Assembly (NCBI GenBank): GCA_949296115.1
Contig: CASFNR010000013.1
Location: 1 to 64,000, forward strand
Direction: 5' to 3'
DNA from: an uncultured Eubacteriales bacterium
GTDB lineage: Bacteria > Bacillota > Clostridia > Oscillospirales > Oscillospiraceae
DNA length: 64,000 nt
Below, one piece after another: positions 41,653-50,277 of this stretch; the first letter of the stretch is position 1; every line of letters starts with the position of its first letter. The translations under genes were made by a program, and so were the position numbers. A model generated the notes under the pieces. The model had not been told where the DNA came from. It worked only from the letters and a program-made list of their open reading frames with translations, and ran no database searches.

Positions 41653-43141
41653 ATGGCCTACTACTACCCGGAACCCAGTCATACCTTCAGCGAGTATCTT
41701 CTGATCCCCGGCTACACATCGGAAGACTGCGTTCCCGATCGTGTCTGCCTGAAAACCCCTCTGGTCAAATACCGCAAGGGTGTGGAAGAGCCCGCCATCA
41801 GCCTGAACATTCCCCTGACCTCCGCTGTGATGCAGTCCGTTTCCAACGATACCCTGGCCATCGCCCTGGCCAAGGAGGGCGGCATCAGCTTCATTTTCGG
41901 TTCCCAGAGCGTGGAGAACCAGGCCGCCATGGTGGCCAAGGTCAAGGCCTACAAGGCCGGCTTTGTCACCTCTGCCTCCAACCTGACCCCCGACGCTACT
42001 CTGGCAGATGTGCTGGCCCTGAAGAAGCAGAAGGGCTTCTCCACCATGGCCATCACCGAGGACGGCACCGCCACCGGCAAACTCCTGGGCATCGTTACCA
42101 GCCGGGATTACCGGGTCTCCCGGATGACCCCCGATGAGAAGGTCCGGGACTTCATGACCCCCCGGGAAAAGCTGATCACCGCTCCCGCCAAGACCACCCT
42201 GAAGGAAGCCAACGACATCATCTGGGCCCACAAGTGTGGACGACAACGACCATCTGATGTACTTCGTTTTCCGGAAGGACTATGCCTCCCACAAGGAGAA
42301 TCCCCTGGAACTGCTGGACGACAAGAAGCGCTATCTGGTGGGCGCCGGCATCAATACCCGGGACTACGCCACCCGTGTCCCCGCCCTGCTGGAAGCCGGG
42401 GCAGATGTGCTGGTGATTGACTCCTCCGAGGGCTACACCTGCTGGCAGAAAAAGACCATCGACTGGGTCCGGGAGCACTACGGCGACAAGGTGAAAATCG
42501 GCGCCGGCAACGTGGTGGACAAGGACGGATTCCGGTTCCTGGCGGAGGCCGGGGCGGACTTCGTAAAGGTGGGCATCGGCGGCGGCTCCATCTGCATCAC
42601 CCGGGAAACCAAGGGCATCGGCCGCGGTCAGGCCACCGCGCTGATTGAGGTTGCAGCCGCCCGGGATCAGTATTTCCGGGAAACCGGCATCTATGTGCCC
42701 ATCTGCTCCGACGGCGGCATCGTCCACGACTACCACATGACCCTGGCCCTGGCCATGGGCGCCGATTTCCTGATGCTGGGCCGGTACTTCGCCCGCTTTG
42801 ACGAAAGCCCCACCAACAAGGTGATGATCAACGGCGCCTACATGAAGGAATACTGGGGCGAAGGCTCCAACCGGGCCCGGAACTGGCAGCGCTACGACCT
42901 GGGCGGCTCCGCCCGGCTGAGCTTTGAAGAGGGCGTGGACTCCTACGTCACCTACGCCGGACCTCTCCACGACAATGTGGAGGCCTCCCTGTACAAGGTC
43001 AAGTCCACCATGTGCAACGTAGGCGTGACCAACATCCCCGACCTGCAGCGGGATGCCAAGCTGACATTGGTTTCCTCCGTGTCCATTGTGGAGGGCGGCG
43101 CTCACGACGTGACCCTGCGCTCCAATTCCTCGGTGAAGTAA
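41653..43141 (+). pseudogene. guaB: IMP dehydrogenase, broken by a small out-of-frame deletion
   Basis: IMP to XMP oxidation, the key step to guanine nucleotides. The 5' part (41653 onward, [23 protein letters not shown]) and the 3' part (from 42236) belong to one protein of about 500 residues. The catalytic loop [10 protein letters not shown] and the flap [12 protein letters not shown] are intact. After ...NDIIWAHK at 42234 the frame shifts; the conserved link between HK and VDDNDH (about six residues, LN-x-LPI in relatives) is missing, consistent with loss of about 17 bases in the second CBS domain. As translated, the upstream frame would stop at 42420. The gene is usually essential, so an assembly error or a second copy is suspected. 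Confidence 0.85.
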
Positions 43142-43148
43142 GAATTTT

Positions 43149-43180
43149 CCCGGCAGAAGCAAATTCTGCCGGGATTTCTT
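43149..43180 (+). terminator. terminator of guaB
   Basis: 10-bp stem CCCGGCAGAA/TTCTGCCGGG, loop GCAAA, then ATTTCTT. Confidence 0.8.
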
Positions 43181-43186
43181 ATTAAC

Positions 43187-43224
43187 AAAACTCCACAGCC
43201 CTTTCACAGGCTGTGGAGTTTTTT
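43187..43224. terminator. bidirectional terminator of nfnAB
   Basis: 14-bp stem AAAACTCCACAGCC... with 8-base loop and T run on the plus strand; A-rich on the other side gives U on the minus strand, where nfnB ends. Confidence 0.75.
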
Positions 43225-43233
43225 ATGTACTTC

Positions 43234-44588
43234 TTACTTGTTCTCCTGGAGGAACTTGTGAATGGAAGCAGCGCCCTTCTTGCCTGCGCCCATGGCCAGG
43301 ATGACGGTGGCTGCGCCGGTGACGGCGTCGCCGCCGGCGAACACGCCTTCCCGGGTAGTCATCTCGTTCTCATCCACAATCAGGCAGCCCTTCCGGTTGG
43401 TATCCAGACCGGGGGTGGTGGAGCGGATCAGGGGGTTGGGGCTGGTGCCCAGGGACATGATCACGGTGTCCACTTCCAGCTCAAACTCAGAGCCTTCCAC
43501 CGCAATGGGACGGCGGCGTCCGGAAGCGTCCGGCTCGCCCAGCTCCATGCGGATGCACTTCATGCCGCAGACCCGGCCGGTTTCGTCGCCCAGGATTTCC
43601 ACCGGGTTGCACAGGGTCTTGAACTCGATGGGGCGGGCATTTCCGCCTCGCCCCGGCGGTAGACGATGTACACCTTGTCGGCCCCCAGACGCATGGCGCA
43701 CCGGGCGGCGTCCATGGCCACGTTGCCGCCGCCTACCACAGCCACCGCCTTGGAGCGGATGACGGGGGTGTCGGCTTCCTCGGTGTAGGCCTTCATCAGG
43801 TTGGTCCGGGTCAGGTACTCGTTGGCGGACATGACACCCTTCAGAGACTCGCCGGGAATGTTCATGAACATGGGCAGGCCTGCGCCGGAACCCACAAACA
43901 CCGCCTTGTAGCCCATCTCGAACAGCTCGTCAATGGTCAGAACCCGGCCGATGACCATGTTGGTCATCACTTCCACGCCCTGGGCCTGGAGCTTGGTGAT
44001 TTCATTGGCCACAATGGCCTTGGGCAGACGGAACTCCGGGATGCCGTAGACCAGCACGCCGCCGGCGGTGTGCAGGGCCTCGAACATGGAGACCTGATAG
44101 CCCATGCCCGCCAGATCGGAGGCGCAGGTCATACCGGCAGGGCCGGAGCCCACCACCGCCACCTTGACCCCGTTGGAGGGGACCGGCTTGGGCATTTCAT
44201 TCACATTCTCCCGGTACCAGTCGGCCACGAACCGCTCCAGACGGCCGATGGCCACCGGCTCACCCTTGATGCCCCGGACGCAGCGGGCTTCGCACTGGGT
44301 CTCCTGGGGGCAGACCCGGCCGCTGAGGGCGGGCAGGGCGTTGGTGGAGGTGATGATTTCATAGGCGGCCTTGAAGTCGCCCTCCTGGACCTTCTTGATG
44401 AATTCGGGAATCCGCACGTTCACCGGGCAGCCTTCCACGCACTTGGGGTTCTTGCAGCTCAGGCAGCGCCCGGCCTCTTCCACCGCCTGCTCGGCGGTAT
44501 AGCCCAGGGTGACCTCCTGGAAATTCCGGGCACGGACCTTGGGGTCCTGCTCCGGCATGGGGACTTTCTTCAAAGACATATTGGCCAT
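43234..44588 (-). pseudogene. nfnB: NfnB, large subunit of ferredoxin-NAD-NADP transhydrogenase, with frame break
   Basis: With NfnA it forms the electron-bifurcating NADH-dependent reduced ferredoxin:NADP+ oxidoreductase. N-terminus MANMSLKKVPMPEQDP, then cluster cysteines CLSCKNPKCVEGCPV and VCPQETQCEARC, FAD motif VAVVGSGPAGMTCASDL and NADP motif VAVVGGGNVAMDAARCAMR. At about 43630-43634 the frame shifts. After YRRGEAEMPA relatives have a Arg/Lys/Glu/His-rich stretch of about 12 residues before IEFKTLCNPVEIL; here it is absent, consistent with loss of about 34 bases. The rest, up to FAGGDAVTGAATVILAMGAG, is intact in another frame. GltD-like annotation is less likely because nfnA is adjacent. 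Confidence 0.85.
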
Positions 44589-44605
44589 TTCCCAGTTCCT
44601 CCTGT

Positions 44606-45460
44606 TTATTTGATCAGAGCCTTGCCCATGGCTTCCATGCGGCAGGTATGGGTCTGGCTGACTTCCGCTTCCCGGTCCCGGTAGGTGTTGTTCCGGCTCA
44701 TCAGCTCGGCAAAGTCCACCTTGTGGCCGTCAAATTCCGGGCCGTCCACGCAGGCGAACTTGGTCTCCCCGCCCACGGTGACCCGGCAGCCGCCGCACAT
44801 GCCGGTGCCGTCGATCATGATGGGGTTCAGGGACACGCTGGTGTGGATGCCGTAGGGTTCGGTGGTCTTGCAGACGAACTTCATCATGGGCACCGGGCCG
44901 ATGGCCAGCACCTCGTCAAAGGTTTCCCCGGCTTCCAGCAGCTCCTGCAGGGGCTGGGTCACCAGGCCATGACGGCCGTAGCTGCCGTCGTCGGTCATGA
45001 GGATCATCCGGTCGGAGACGGCCTTAAACTCCTCCTCCAGAATCACAATGTCCTTGCTCCGGAAGCCCACAATCACGGTAACCTCGGCGCCGGCTTCCTT
45101 GAAGCCCGCAGCGGAAGGCAGGGCAATGGCGCAGCCTACGCCGCCGCCAACCACGCACACCTTCTTCTTGCCCTCCACCGGGGTGGGCTTGCCCAGGGGA
45201 CCTACAAAGTCCCGGATGTAGTCGCCCTCGTTCAGAGCGCCCAGGGCATTGGTGGAGAAGCCCACCTTCTGGAAGATGATGGTCACGGTGCCGGCCTCCC
45301 GGTCATAGCCCGCAATGGTCAGGGGCACCCGCTCGCCCAGCTCATCCACCCGGAAGATGATGAACTGACCGGCCTTGGCTTTCTTGGCGATGAAGGGGGC
45401 CTCCACTTCCATCAGCGTGACGGAGGGGTTCAGCTCCTTCTTGCGAACGATTTTATACAT
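44606..45460 (-). CDS. nfnA: NfnA, small subunit of ferredoxin-NAD-NADP transhydrogenase
   Basis: 284 residues of the dihydroorotate dehydrogenase electron-transfer/ferredoxin reductase type. FAD domain about 1-95 (RVPLTIAGYD), NAD domain with VCVVGGGVGCAIALP, and a [2Fe-2S] site near the C-terminus (GTGMCGGCRV... KFACVDGPEF). It takes electrons from NADH while NfnB handles NADPH and ferredoxin. First gene of the operon, 17 bp before nfnB, behind a perfect consensus promoter. Confidence 0.92.
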   Translation of the reverse strand: MYKIVRKKELNPSVTLMEVEAPFIAKKAKAGQFIIFRVDELGERVPLTIAGYDREAGTVTIIFQKVGFSTNALGALNEGDYIRDFVGPLGKPTPVEGKKKVCVVGGGVGCAIALPSAAGFKEAGAEVTVIVGFRSKDIVILEEEFKAVSDRMILMTDDGSYGRHGLVTQPLQELLEAGETFDEVLAIGPVPMMKFVCKTTEPYGIHTSVSLNPIMIDGTGMCGGCRVTVGGETKFACVDGPEFDGHKVDFAELMSRNNTYRDREAEVSQTHTCRMEAMGKALIK

Positions 45461-45522
45461 AGTCTGATCCGTCCTTTTCAGATTATTTCACAGCCTGCGG
45501 GCCCATTTGCCCGCTCAGGGCC

Positions 45523-45551
45523 ATTATACCGGGAAAAGTTGGATTTGTCAA
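45523..45551 (-). promoter_or_regulatory. promoter of nfnAB
   Basis: Minus strand TTGACA (45546-45551), 17-bp spacer, TATAAT (45523-45528): both hexamers perfect. Confidence 0.92.
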
Positions 45552-45595
45552 ATCCATATCGATAAAATCCTTACGATTTCCCATTTCATATTTGC

Positions 45596-45628
45596 AAAAA
45601 AAAAAGGAGAGCCGAGGCTCTCCCTTTT
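45596..45628. terminator. bidirectional terminator, end of serS operon
   Basis: 8-bp stem GGAGAGCC/GGCTCTCC with 2-base loop, A9 on the left and CTTTTT on the right. Confidence 0.85.
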
Positions 45629-45631
45629 TGT

Positions 45632-46921
45632 TTACTTTTTCTCGATCACTTCTATGCCGCCCAGATACTTGCGCAGCACCTCCGGCACCACAATGGAGCC
45701 GTCGGCTCTCTGGTTCTGCTCCACCATGGCCGGGAAAATCCGGGAGGTGGCCAGGCCGGAGCCGTTCAGGGTGTGGACAAATTCCGGCTTGCCGGTCTCT
45801 TCCCGGCGGAAGCGGATGTTGCCCCGGCGGGCCTGGTAATCCCGGGCGTTGGACACGGAGGAAACCTCCTTGTAGCCGTTCATGGAGGGAATCTGAATCT
45901 CAATGTCGTAGGTCCGTGCCATGGAGGCGGAGCAGTCCCCTGCCGCCAGCTTCACGGTGCGGAAGTGGAAGCCCAGGCCCTTCACCAGGTTCTCCGCCTT
46001 GGCGACCAGCTCTTCAAAAGCGGCGTCGGAGTCCTCGGGCCGGGTGAACTGGAACATCTCCACCTTGTTGAACTGATGGCCCCGGACCATGCCCCGCTCG
46101 TCGGCCCGGTGGGAGCCGGCCTCCCGGCGGAAGCAGGGGGTGTAGGCAAACAGCTTCTTGGGCAGCATGCTCTCGGGCAGAATCTCATCCCGGTAGATGG
46201 AGCACAGGGCCGCCTCGGCGGTGGGGAGCATGTAGTGAATCCGGTCGTCGGTGGGGTTTGCAATCTTATAGACCTCGTCGGCGAACTTGGGGAACTGACC
46301 GGCGGTTTCGCCGCACTGGTACTCCAGCATGTGAGGTGGCAGGATGAACTCGTAGCCGTCGGCAATGTGGGTATCGATGAAGTAGTTCAGCAGGGCCCAC
46401 TCCAGCCGGGCGCCCATGCCGGTGTACATCCAGTTGCCGGTGCCCGCCAGCTTCACGCCCCGCTCATAGTCGATCAGGCCCAGACCCAGGCACAGGTCCA
46501 CATGGTGCTTTGGCTCAAAGTCAAACTTGTGGGGCTCCCCGAAGTAGCGCAGGGGCTCGTTGTTCTCCTTGCCGCCGGGCTTCAGGTCCGGGTCGGGCAG
46601 GTTGGGCAGGCTGAGCATGGCGGTGCGCAGCTCCGCCTGGCAGGCGTCCAGCTTCTCCGCATCCTCCGCCAGGCCCTTCTTCAGCTCCGCCATCTCGGCG
46701 AAAATGGGGGCCACGTCCTTCCCCTGCTTCTTCAGCTGGGGAATTTCCTTGGAAACCTTGTTCTGCCGAGCCTTCCGGGCCTCGGTGTCGGCAATCAGGG
46801 CACGGCGCTGCTCGTCCAGCTCCAGAATCCGGTCCACGGTGGCGTCGCAGTCCACTTCCTTGGCCCGGAGGCCCGCCTTCACGGCGTCGGGATTTTCCTT
46901 AATTTTCTTGATATCCAGCAT
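45632..46921 (-). CDS. serS: seryl-tRNA synthetase
   Basis: Charges tRNA-Ser. 429 residues: N-terminal coiled-coil arm (about 30-100, RRALIADTEARKARQNKVSKE), class II motif 2 (TPCFRREAGSHRADERGMVRGHQF) and motif 3 (NGSGLATSRIFPAMVEQNQ). Normal length. AGGAG lies before the ATG at 46921. It lies downstream of pspC, parB and soj on the same strand. Confidence 0.96.
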   Translation of the reverse strand: MLDIKKIKENPDAVKAGLRAKEVDCDATVDRILELDEQRRALIADTEARKARQNKVSKEIPQLKKQGKDVAPIFAEMAELKKGLAEDAEKLDACQAELRTAMLSLPNLPDPDLKPGGKENNEPLRYFGEPHKFDFEPKHHVDLCLGLGLIDYERGVKLAGTGNWMYTGMGARLEWALLNYFIDTHIADGYEFILPPHMLEYQCGETAGQFPKFADEVYKIANPTDDRIHYMLPTAEAALCSIYRDEILPESMLPKKLFAYTPCFRREAGSHRADERGMVRGHQFNKVEMFQFTRPEDSDAAFEELVAKAENLVKGLGFHFRTVKLAAGDCSASMARTYDIEIQIPSMNGYKEVSSVSNARDYQARRGNIRFRREETGKPEFVHTLNGSGLATSRIFPAMVEQNQRADGSIVVPEVLRKYLGGIEVIEKK

Positions 46922-46959
46922 ACTCTCTTACTCCTTCTTGTATGACGCTCTTTATTCCG

Positions 46960-47154
46960 TTACAGCTGTTCCGGATTTTCCGGAATGATCACCAGGCAGA
47001 TCAGGTAGGCCAGCAGGCCGCTGCCGCCCATGAAGCTGAACAGCACCCACAGCAGGCGAATCACCGTGGGGTCCAGGTTCAGATACTCCCCGATTCCCCC
47101 GCAGACGCCCCCCAGCATCCGGTTTCTCCGGGAGCGGTACAGTTTCTTCTCCAT
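46960..47154 (-). CDS. PspC domain protein
   Basis: 64 residues, a lone PspC domain: LYRSRRNRMLGGVCGGIGEYLNLDPTVIRLLWVLF-type pattern, then a membrane helix (about 35-58). Such small proteins sit in the membrane and relate to envelope stress in other bacteria; the role here is unknown. The gene is 5-7 bp behind parB. Confidence 0.9.
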   Translation of the reverse strand: MEKKLYRSRRNRMLGGVCGGIGEYLNLDPTVIRLLWVLFSFMGGSGLLAYLICLVIIPENPEQL

Positions 47155-47161
47155 ATCTGCC

Positions 47162-48022
47162 TCACTTCCCCAGGCCCATCAGGGCATCCAGCAGCCGCTG
47201 CAGGTCCTCTTCCCCGTAAAATTCCAGTTCAAACCGACCCTTGCGCTTGCCGTTGACAATCTTAACCCCCCGGCCCAGCCGCTTGGACAGGTTTTTCTCG
47301 CACTCGGCCACATAGTCCACGGCAAACACCGGTTCCTTTTTCGGGGCAGGCTCCTTGTTCATGTTCTTGCACAGGGTTTCCGCCTGTCGGACAGACAGGG
47401 CCAGGGCGATGATTTTCTGAGCGGCCTCCAGCTGCTGCTTTTCCGTTTTCAGGGTGAGCACCGCCCGGGCATGGCCTGCGGACAGCTCCCCGTTCTTCAG
47501 CTTTTCCAGCACGGCGGGACACAGACCCAGCAGCCGCAAAGCATTTGCCACGGCGGGCCGGGACTTTCCCACCCGCCCGGCGGCCTCCTCCTGGGTCAGG
47601 CCGTATTCCTCAATCAGAGCCTGATAGCCCAGGGCCTCTTCCACCGGGTTCAGGTCCTGGCGCTGGAGGTTCTCAATCAGGGCCAGCTCCATGGCCTTCT
47701 TGTCGTCGGCCTCCACAATCACCACCGGCACCTCGCTGAGGTTTGCCAGCCGGGCCGCGCGCCAGCGCCGCTCTCCGGCGATGATCTGGTAGTAGCCGCT
47801 GGGCATCTGCCGCACCGTCAGGGGCTGAATCACCCCATGGACCCCGATGGAATCCGCCAGGGCCCGGAGCTCCTCTTCGTCAAAGTCCTGCCGGGGCTGG
47901 TCGGGATTGGGTTCTACCTTATAGATGGGCAGAATCTGATAGGCGCTGCTCTGGACGGCCTCCTCGGTGAAGTCCCCCAGCAAGGCCCCCAGGCCCTTGC
48001 CCAGTCCTTTATTTGATGCCAA
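47162..48022 (-). CDS. parB: chromosome-partitioning protein ParB (Spo0J)
   Basis: 286 residues. N-terminal KGLGKGLGALLGDF binds the ParA partner; IAGERRWRAARLA is the CTP-binding box 2; the helix-turn-helix region LTQEEAAGRVGKSRPAVANALRLL binds parS; a C-terminal dimer domain follows. CTP-dependent clamp that loads at parS and recruits ParA/SMC. Start is TTG at 48022, immediately after the soj stop. A parS site lies 0.8 kb away. Confidence 0.95.
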   Translation of the reverse strand: MASNKGLGKGLGALLGDFTEEAVQSSAYQILPIYKVEPNPDQPRQDFDEEELRALADSIGVHGVIQPLTVRQMPSGYYQIIAGERRWRAARLANLSEVPVVIVEADDKKAMELALIENLQRQDLNPVEEALGYQALIEEYGLTQEEAAGRVGKSRPAVANALRLLGLCPAVLEKLKNGELSAGHARAVLTLKTEKQQLEAAQKIIALALSVRQAETLCKNMNKEPAPKKEPVFAVDYVAECEKNLSKRLGRGVKIVNGKRKGRFELEFYGEEDLQRLLDALMGLGK

Positions 48023-48793
48023 TCAAACCATCCTTCCTTCCAATTTCTTCTGCATTTCCTCGGCCATGGCTTTGTAGGCCTGGGCCCCCCGGCTGCTCCG
48101 GTCATAGGCCGACACCGGCACCCCATGGCTGGGGGCCTCCGCCAGCCGGATGTTCCGGGGCACCACCGAGGCAAAGACCTTGCCCGGGAAGTGCCGCCGG
48201 ACCTCCTGGGCCACCTGGGCGGAGAAGTTGGTCCGGCCGTCGAACATGGTCAGTGCCACCCCGAAGATTTCCAGCCGGGGATTCAGCCGCTTTTTCACCA
48301 TCCGCAGGGTGGACATGAGATCGCTCAGTCCCTCCAGGGCGTAGTATTCGCACTGCACCGGCACCAGAATGCCGTCGGCGGCGCACAGGGCGTTCAGGGT
48401 CAGCAGCTCCAGGGAGGGGGGGCAGTCGATGAGAATCAGGTCGTACTGCTCCTTCAGGCTGTGAAGGCCCTTCTCCAGCTGCAGTTCCCGGTGGGGGGCG
48501 CTGATCAGCTCCACCGCCGCTCCTGCCAGGTCCGACGAAGCCGGAAGCACATCCCCGTATTGGGTGGAGATCACCGCCTGGTCCGCCGGAACCTGGTTGA
48601 TGGTCACGTCGTACACCGAGTATTTGATTTTTCGCTTGTCCAGGCCCATGCCGGAGGTGGCGTTGGCCTGGGGGTCAAAGTCGCACAGCAGCACTTTCAG
48701 CCCCAGGTCATGGAGGGCTGCCGTCAGATTCACGGCTGTGGTGGTCTTGCCCACGCCGCCCTTCTGATTGACCACTGCCAGTATTTTTCCCAT
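48023..48793 (-). CDS. soj: chromosome-partitioning ATPase ParA (Soj)
   Basis: 256 residues: deviant Walker A NQKGGVGKTTT (about 9-19), CDFDPQANATSGMG, IDCPPSLELLTLNAL (Walker B) and a C-terminal DNA-binding surface. Works with ParB in origin segregation. I use ATG 48793 (MGKILAVVNQKGG) behind AGGAAGGAA. The upstream in-frame extension to 48838 would run through the parS site. Confidence 0.95.
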   Translation of the reverse strand: MGKILAVVNQKGGVGKTTTAVNLTAALHDLGLKVLLCDFDPQANATSGMGLDKRKIKYSVYDVTINQVPADQAVISTQYGDVLPASSDLAGAAVELISAPHRELQLEKGLHSLKEQYDLILIDCPPSLELLTLNALCAADGILVPVQCEYYALEGLSDLMSTLRMVKKRLNPRLEIFGVALTMFDGRTNFSAQVAQEVRRHFPGKVFASVVPRNIRLAEAPSHGVPVSAYDRSSRGAQAYKAMAEEMQKKLEGRMV

Positions 48794-48817
48794 TTCTCTT
48801 TCCTTCCTGTTCAAAAA

Positions 48818-48833
48818 TGTTTCACGTGAAACA
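48818..48833. promoter_or_regulatory. parS site
   Basis: TGTTTCACGTGAAACA, the perfect 16-bp ParB-binding palindrome, 25 bp upstream of soj. Suggests the region lies in the origin-proximal part of the chromosome. Confidence 0.97.
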
Positions 48834-48834
48834 T

Positions 48835-49218
48835 TCACTTCTCACCCAGGGTCTCCGTTCCGGTGGGACCGCTGGCGGAGGGGGGCTGGGTGGAAATCAC
48901 GGATGTGTAATTCTGACCCGGCCGGAACCGGTACTGCTCCTGAATCCGGTAGGCCAGCACCGACAGGGAAATGGAGAGGATGGCCAGCAGAATCACTGCC
49001 GCCGTCAGAATCCGCACCCGGCGCTTCAGAATCTGAATCTGCTCTTCCGGGGAAGGACCCCGGCGGCGGGCCGCTTTTTTCCCCGCCGTCCCGTCGGTCC
49101 GGACGGGAATCTGCACCACCGTATTGGGGTCAATGGGATATTTCCCCATCTCAATCAGGCAATCCTGGCAGAAGGCCTGGCCTTCCTCCACCTCTCGTCC
49201 GCAGCGCAAACAGCCCAT
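48835..49218 (-). CDS. zinc-ribbon single-span membrane protein
   Basis: 127 residues. An N-terminal zinc ribbon (MGCLRCGREVEEGQAFCQDC, cysteines at 3, 6, 17, 20), a basic linker, one membrane helix (about 75-98), and a short outer tail. Function unknown. ATG at 49218 has GGAGG 9 bases upstream; the frame upstream of it is not plausible as coding. It ends 2 bp from parS and probably is transcribed ahead of soj-parB. Confidence 0.7.
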   Translation of the reverse strand: MGCLRCGREVEEGQAFCQDCLIEMGKYPIDPNTVVQIPVRTDGTAGKKAARRRGPSPEEQIQILKRRVRILTAAVILLAILSISLSVLAYRIQEQYRFRPGQNYTSVISTQPPSASGPTGTETLGEK

Positions 49219-49248
49219 TTTTCCACCTCCCAAATTTGGATCTGACCT

Positions 49249-49277
49249 ATTGTACAACACTTTTTCCCGTTCGTAAA
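49249..49277 (-). promoter_or_regulatory. promoter of the zinc-ribbon/soj/parB/serS transcript
   Basis: Minus strand TTTACG (49272-49277), 17-bp spacer, TACAAT (49249-49254). Confidence 0.65.
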
Positions 49278-49365
49278 GTCCAAAATCGGTGAATCCCCGG
49301 AATTCCCCTGGGAAAAATCCACATTTTCTCCCCTTCCCGGAATATTGGCTTTCTAATAATCCTGC

Positions 49366-49394
49366 TTGACAATCAACTGACCTTGTGATAATAT
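49366..49394 (+). promoter_or_regulatory. promoter of the DUF1836-hflKC operon
   Basis: TTGACA (49366-49371), 17-bp spacer, TAATAT (49389-49394). Confidence 0.85.
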
Positions 49395-49463
49395 CAAATT
49401 GTACAAACAACCGTCGGAGAATTTCTCTGCGGATGGGCACAATGGTGAAAAGGAGGCGAAATC

Positions 49464-50012
49464 ATGGACTGGACCATTCCCGGCACCACCCTCACCGCCC
49501 GGCTGGAGGACGCTGATCGGGTGGATCAGACGTTCCATTCCCTGTTTCTGGCGGGAGGGCTGACTCTGGCCCAGGTTTCCAGCCTGACGGGGCTGGAATC
49601 CCACACCGTGCAGAACTGGGTGAAGCGGGGTTTTCTCCCGCCCCCTCAGGGCAAACGCTACTCCATGGAGCAGCTGTGCCGGATTCTCAACATGCACATT
49701 CTCAAGGGAAACATGAACTTAGAGCAGATTGTCCGGCTGATGCAGTACCTCAACGGCAATCTGGCGGACGAAAGCGACGACCAGGTGGACGACACCCAGC
49801 TGTATTTCTACTTTGTCCGGCTGGCGGCCCGGGTGGGCAGGGTCACCGGGGAGGAAGGCTGGCAGGAGGCTCTGGAAACCGTCACCCGGGATTTCCGGGA
49901 GTCTGTTCCCGGGGTCCGGAAAAAACTGATTGAAGTATTGCGGATTATGCTCACTGTGTGGTGCGCCAACCAGCTGAAGGCCCGGGCGGAGGGCCTGCTG
50001 GCCCAATTATAA
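49464..50012 (+). CDS. DUF1836 family protein with MerR-like helix-turn-helix
   Basis: 182 residues. The core GLTLAQVSSLTGLESHTVQNWVKRGFLPPP is a MerR-like winged HTH characteristic of DUF1836, followed by helical segments. Members are probable DNA-binding regulators of unknown target in Clostridia and Bacilli. ATG 49464 has AAAGGAGG upstream. It heads a run of co-directional genes ending with hflC and a small anchored protein, which it may regulate. Confidence 0.82.
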   Translation: MDWTIPGTTLTARLEDADRVDQTFHSLFLAGGLTLAQVSSLTGLESHTVQNWVKRGFLPPPQGKRYSMEQLCRILNMHILKGNMNLEQIVRLMQYLNGNLADESDDQVDDTQLYFYFVRLAARVGRVTGEEGWQEALETVTRDFRESVPGVRKKLIEVLRIMLTVWCANQLKARAEGLLAQL

Positions 50013-50022
50013 GGAGAAACCC

Positions 50023-50241
50023 ATGAAAAACAAAGGTATATGCCCCAAATGCGCCGGCATGGATATTCTGCTGATCCCCGGAAGGGTGGGCGCCTACGGC
50101 TCCGGCAACAATATTCCCGTAGGATGGAGCAACTTTTCTGCGGTGAGGGTAAACCGGTACCTGTGCTGCCGCTGCGGATACAGCGAAGAGTGGATTGACA
50201 AGGAGGATATTCCCGCCCTTGTTGCCAAATACAGAAAGTAA
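50023..50241 (+). CDS. small zinc-ribbon protein
   Basis: 72 residues with two cysteine pairs (CPKC near the N-terminus, CCRCG at about 49-53) spaced for one zinc ribbon. No membrane segment. Function unknown. It follows the DUF1836 gene by 10 bp with AAGGAG before the ATG. Confidence 0.75.
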   Translation: MKNKGICPKCAGMDILLIPGRVGAYGSGNNIPVGWSNFSAVRVNRYLCCRCGYSEEWIDKEDIPALVAKYRK

Positions 50242-50277
50242 TCAAAAACCATCCCCTCATGAAAAGGAGAACCAATC

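Noticed and set aside
43234..44588. Glutamate synthase small chain (GltD)
   Set aside because: The sequence is similar, but NfnA lies directly upstream and no glutamate synthase large subunit is near; NfnB fits better.
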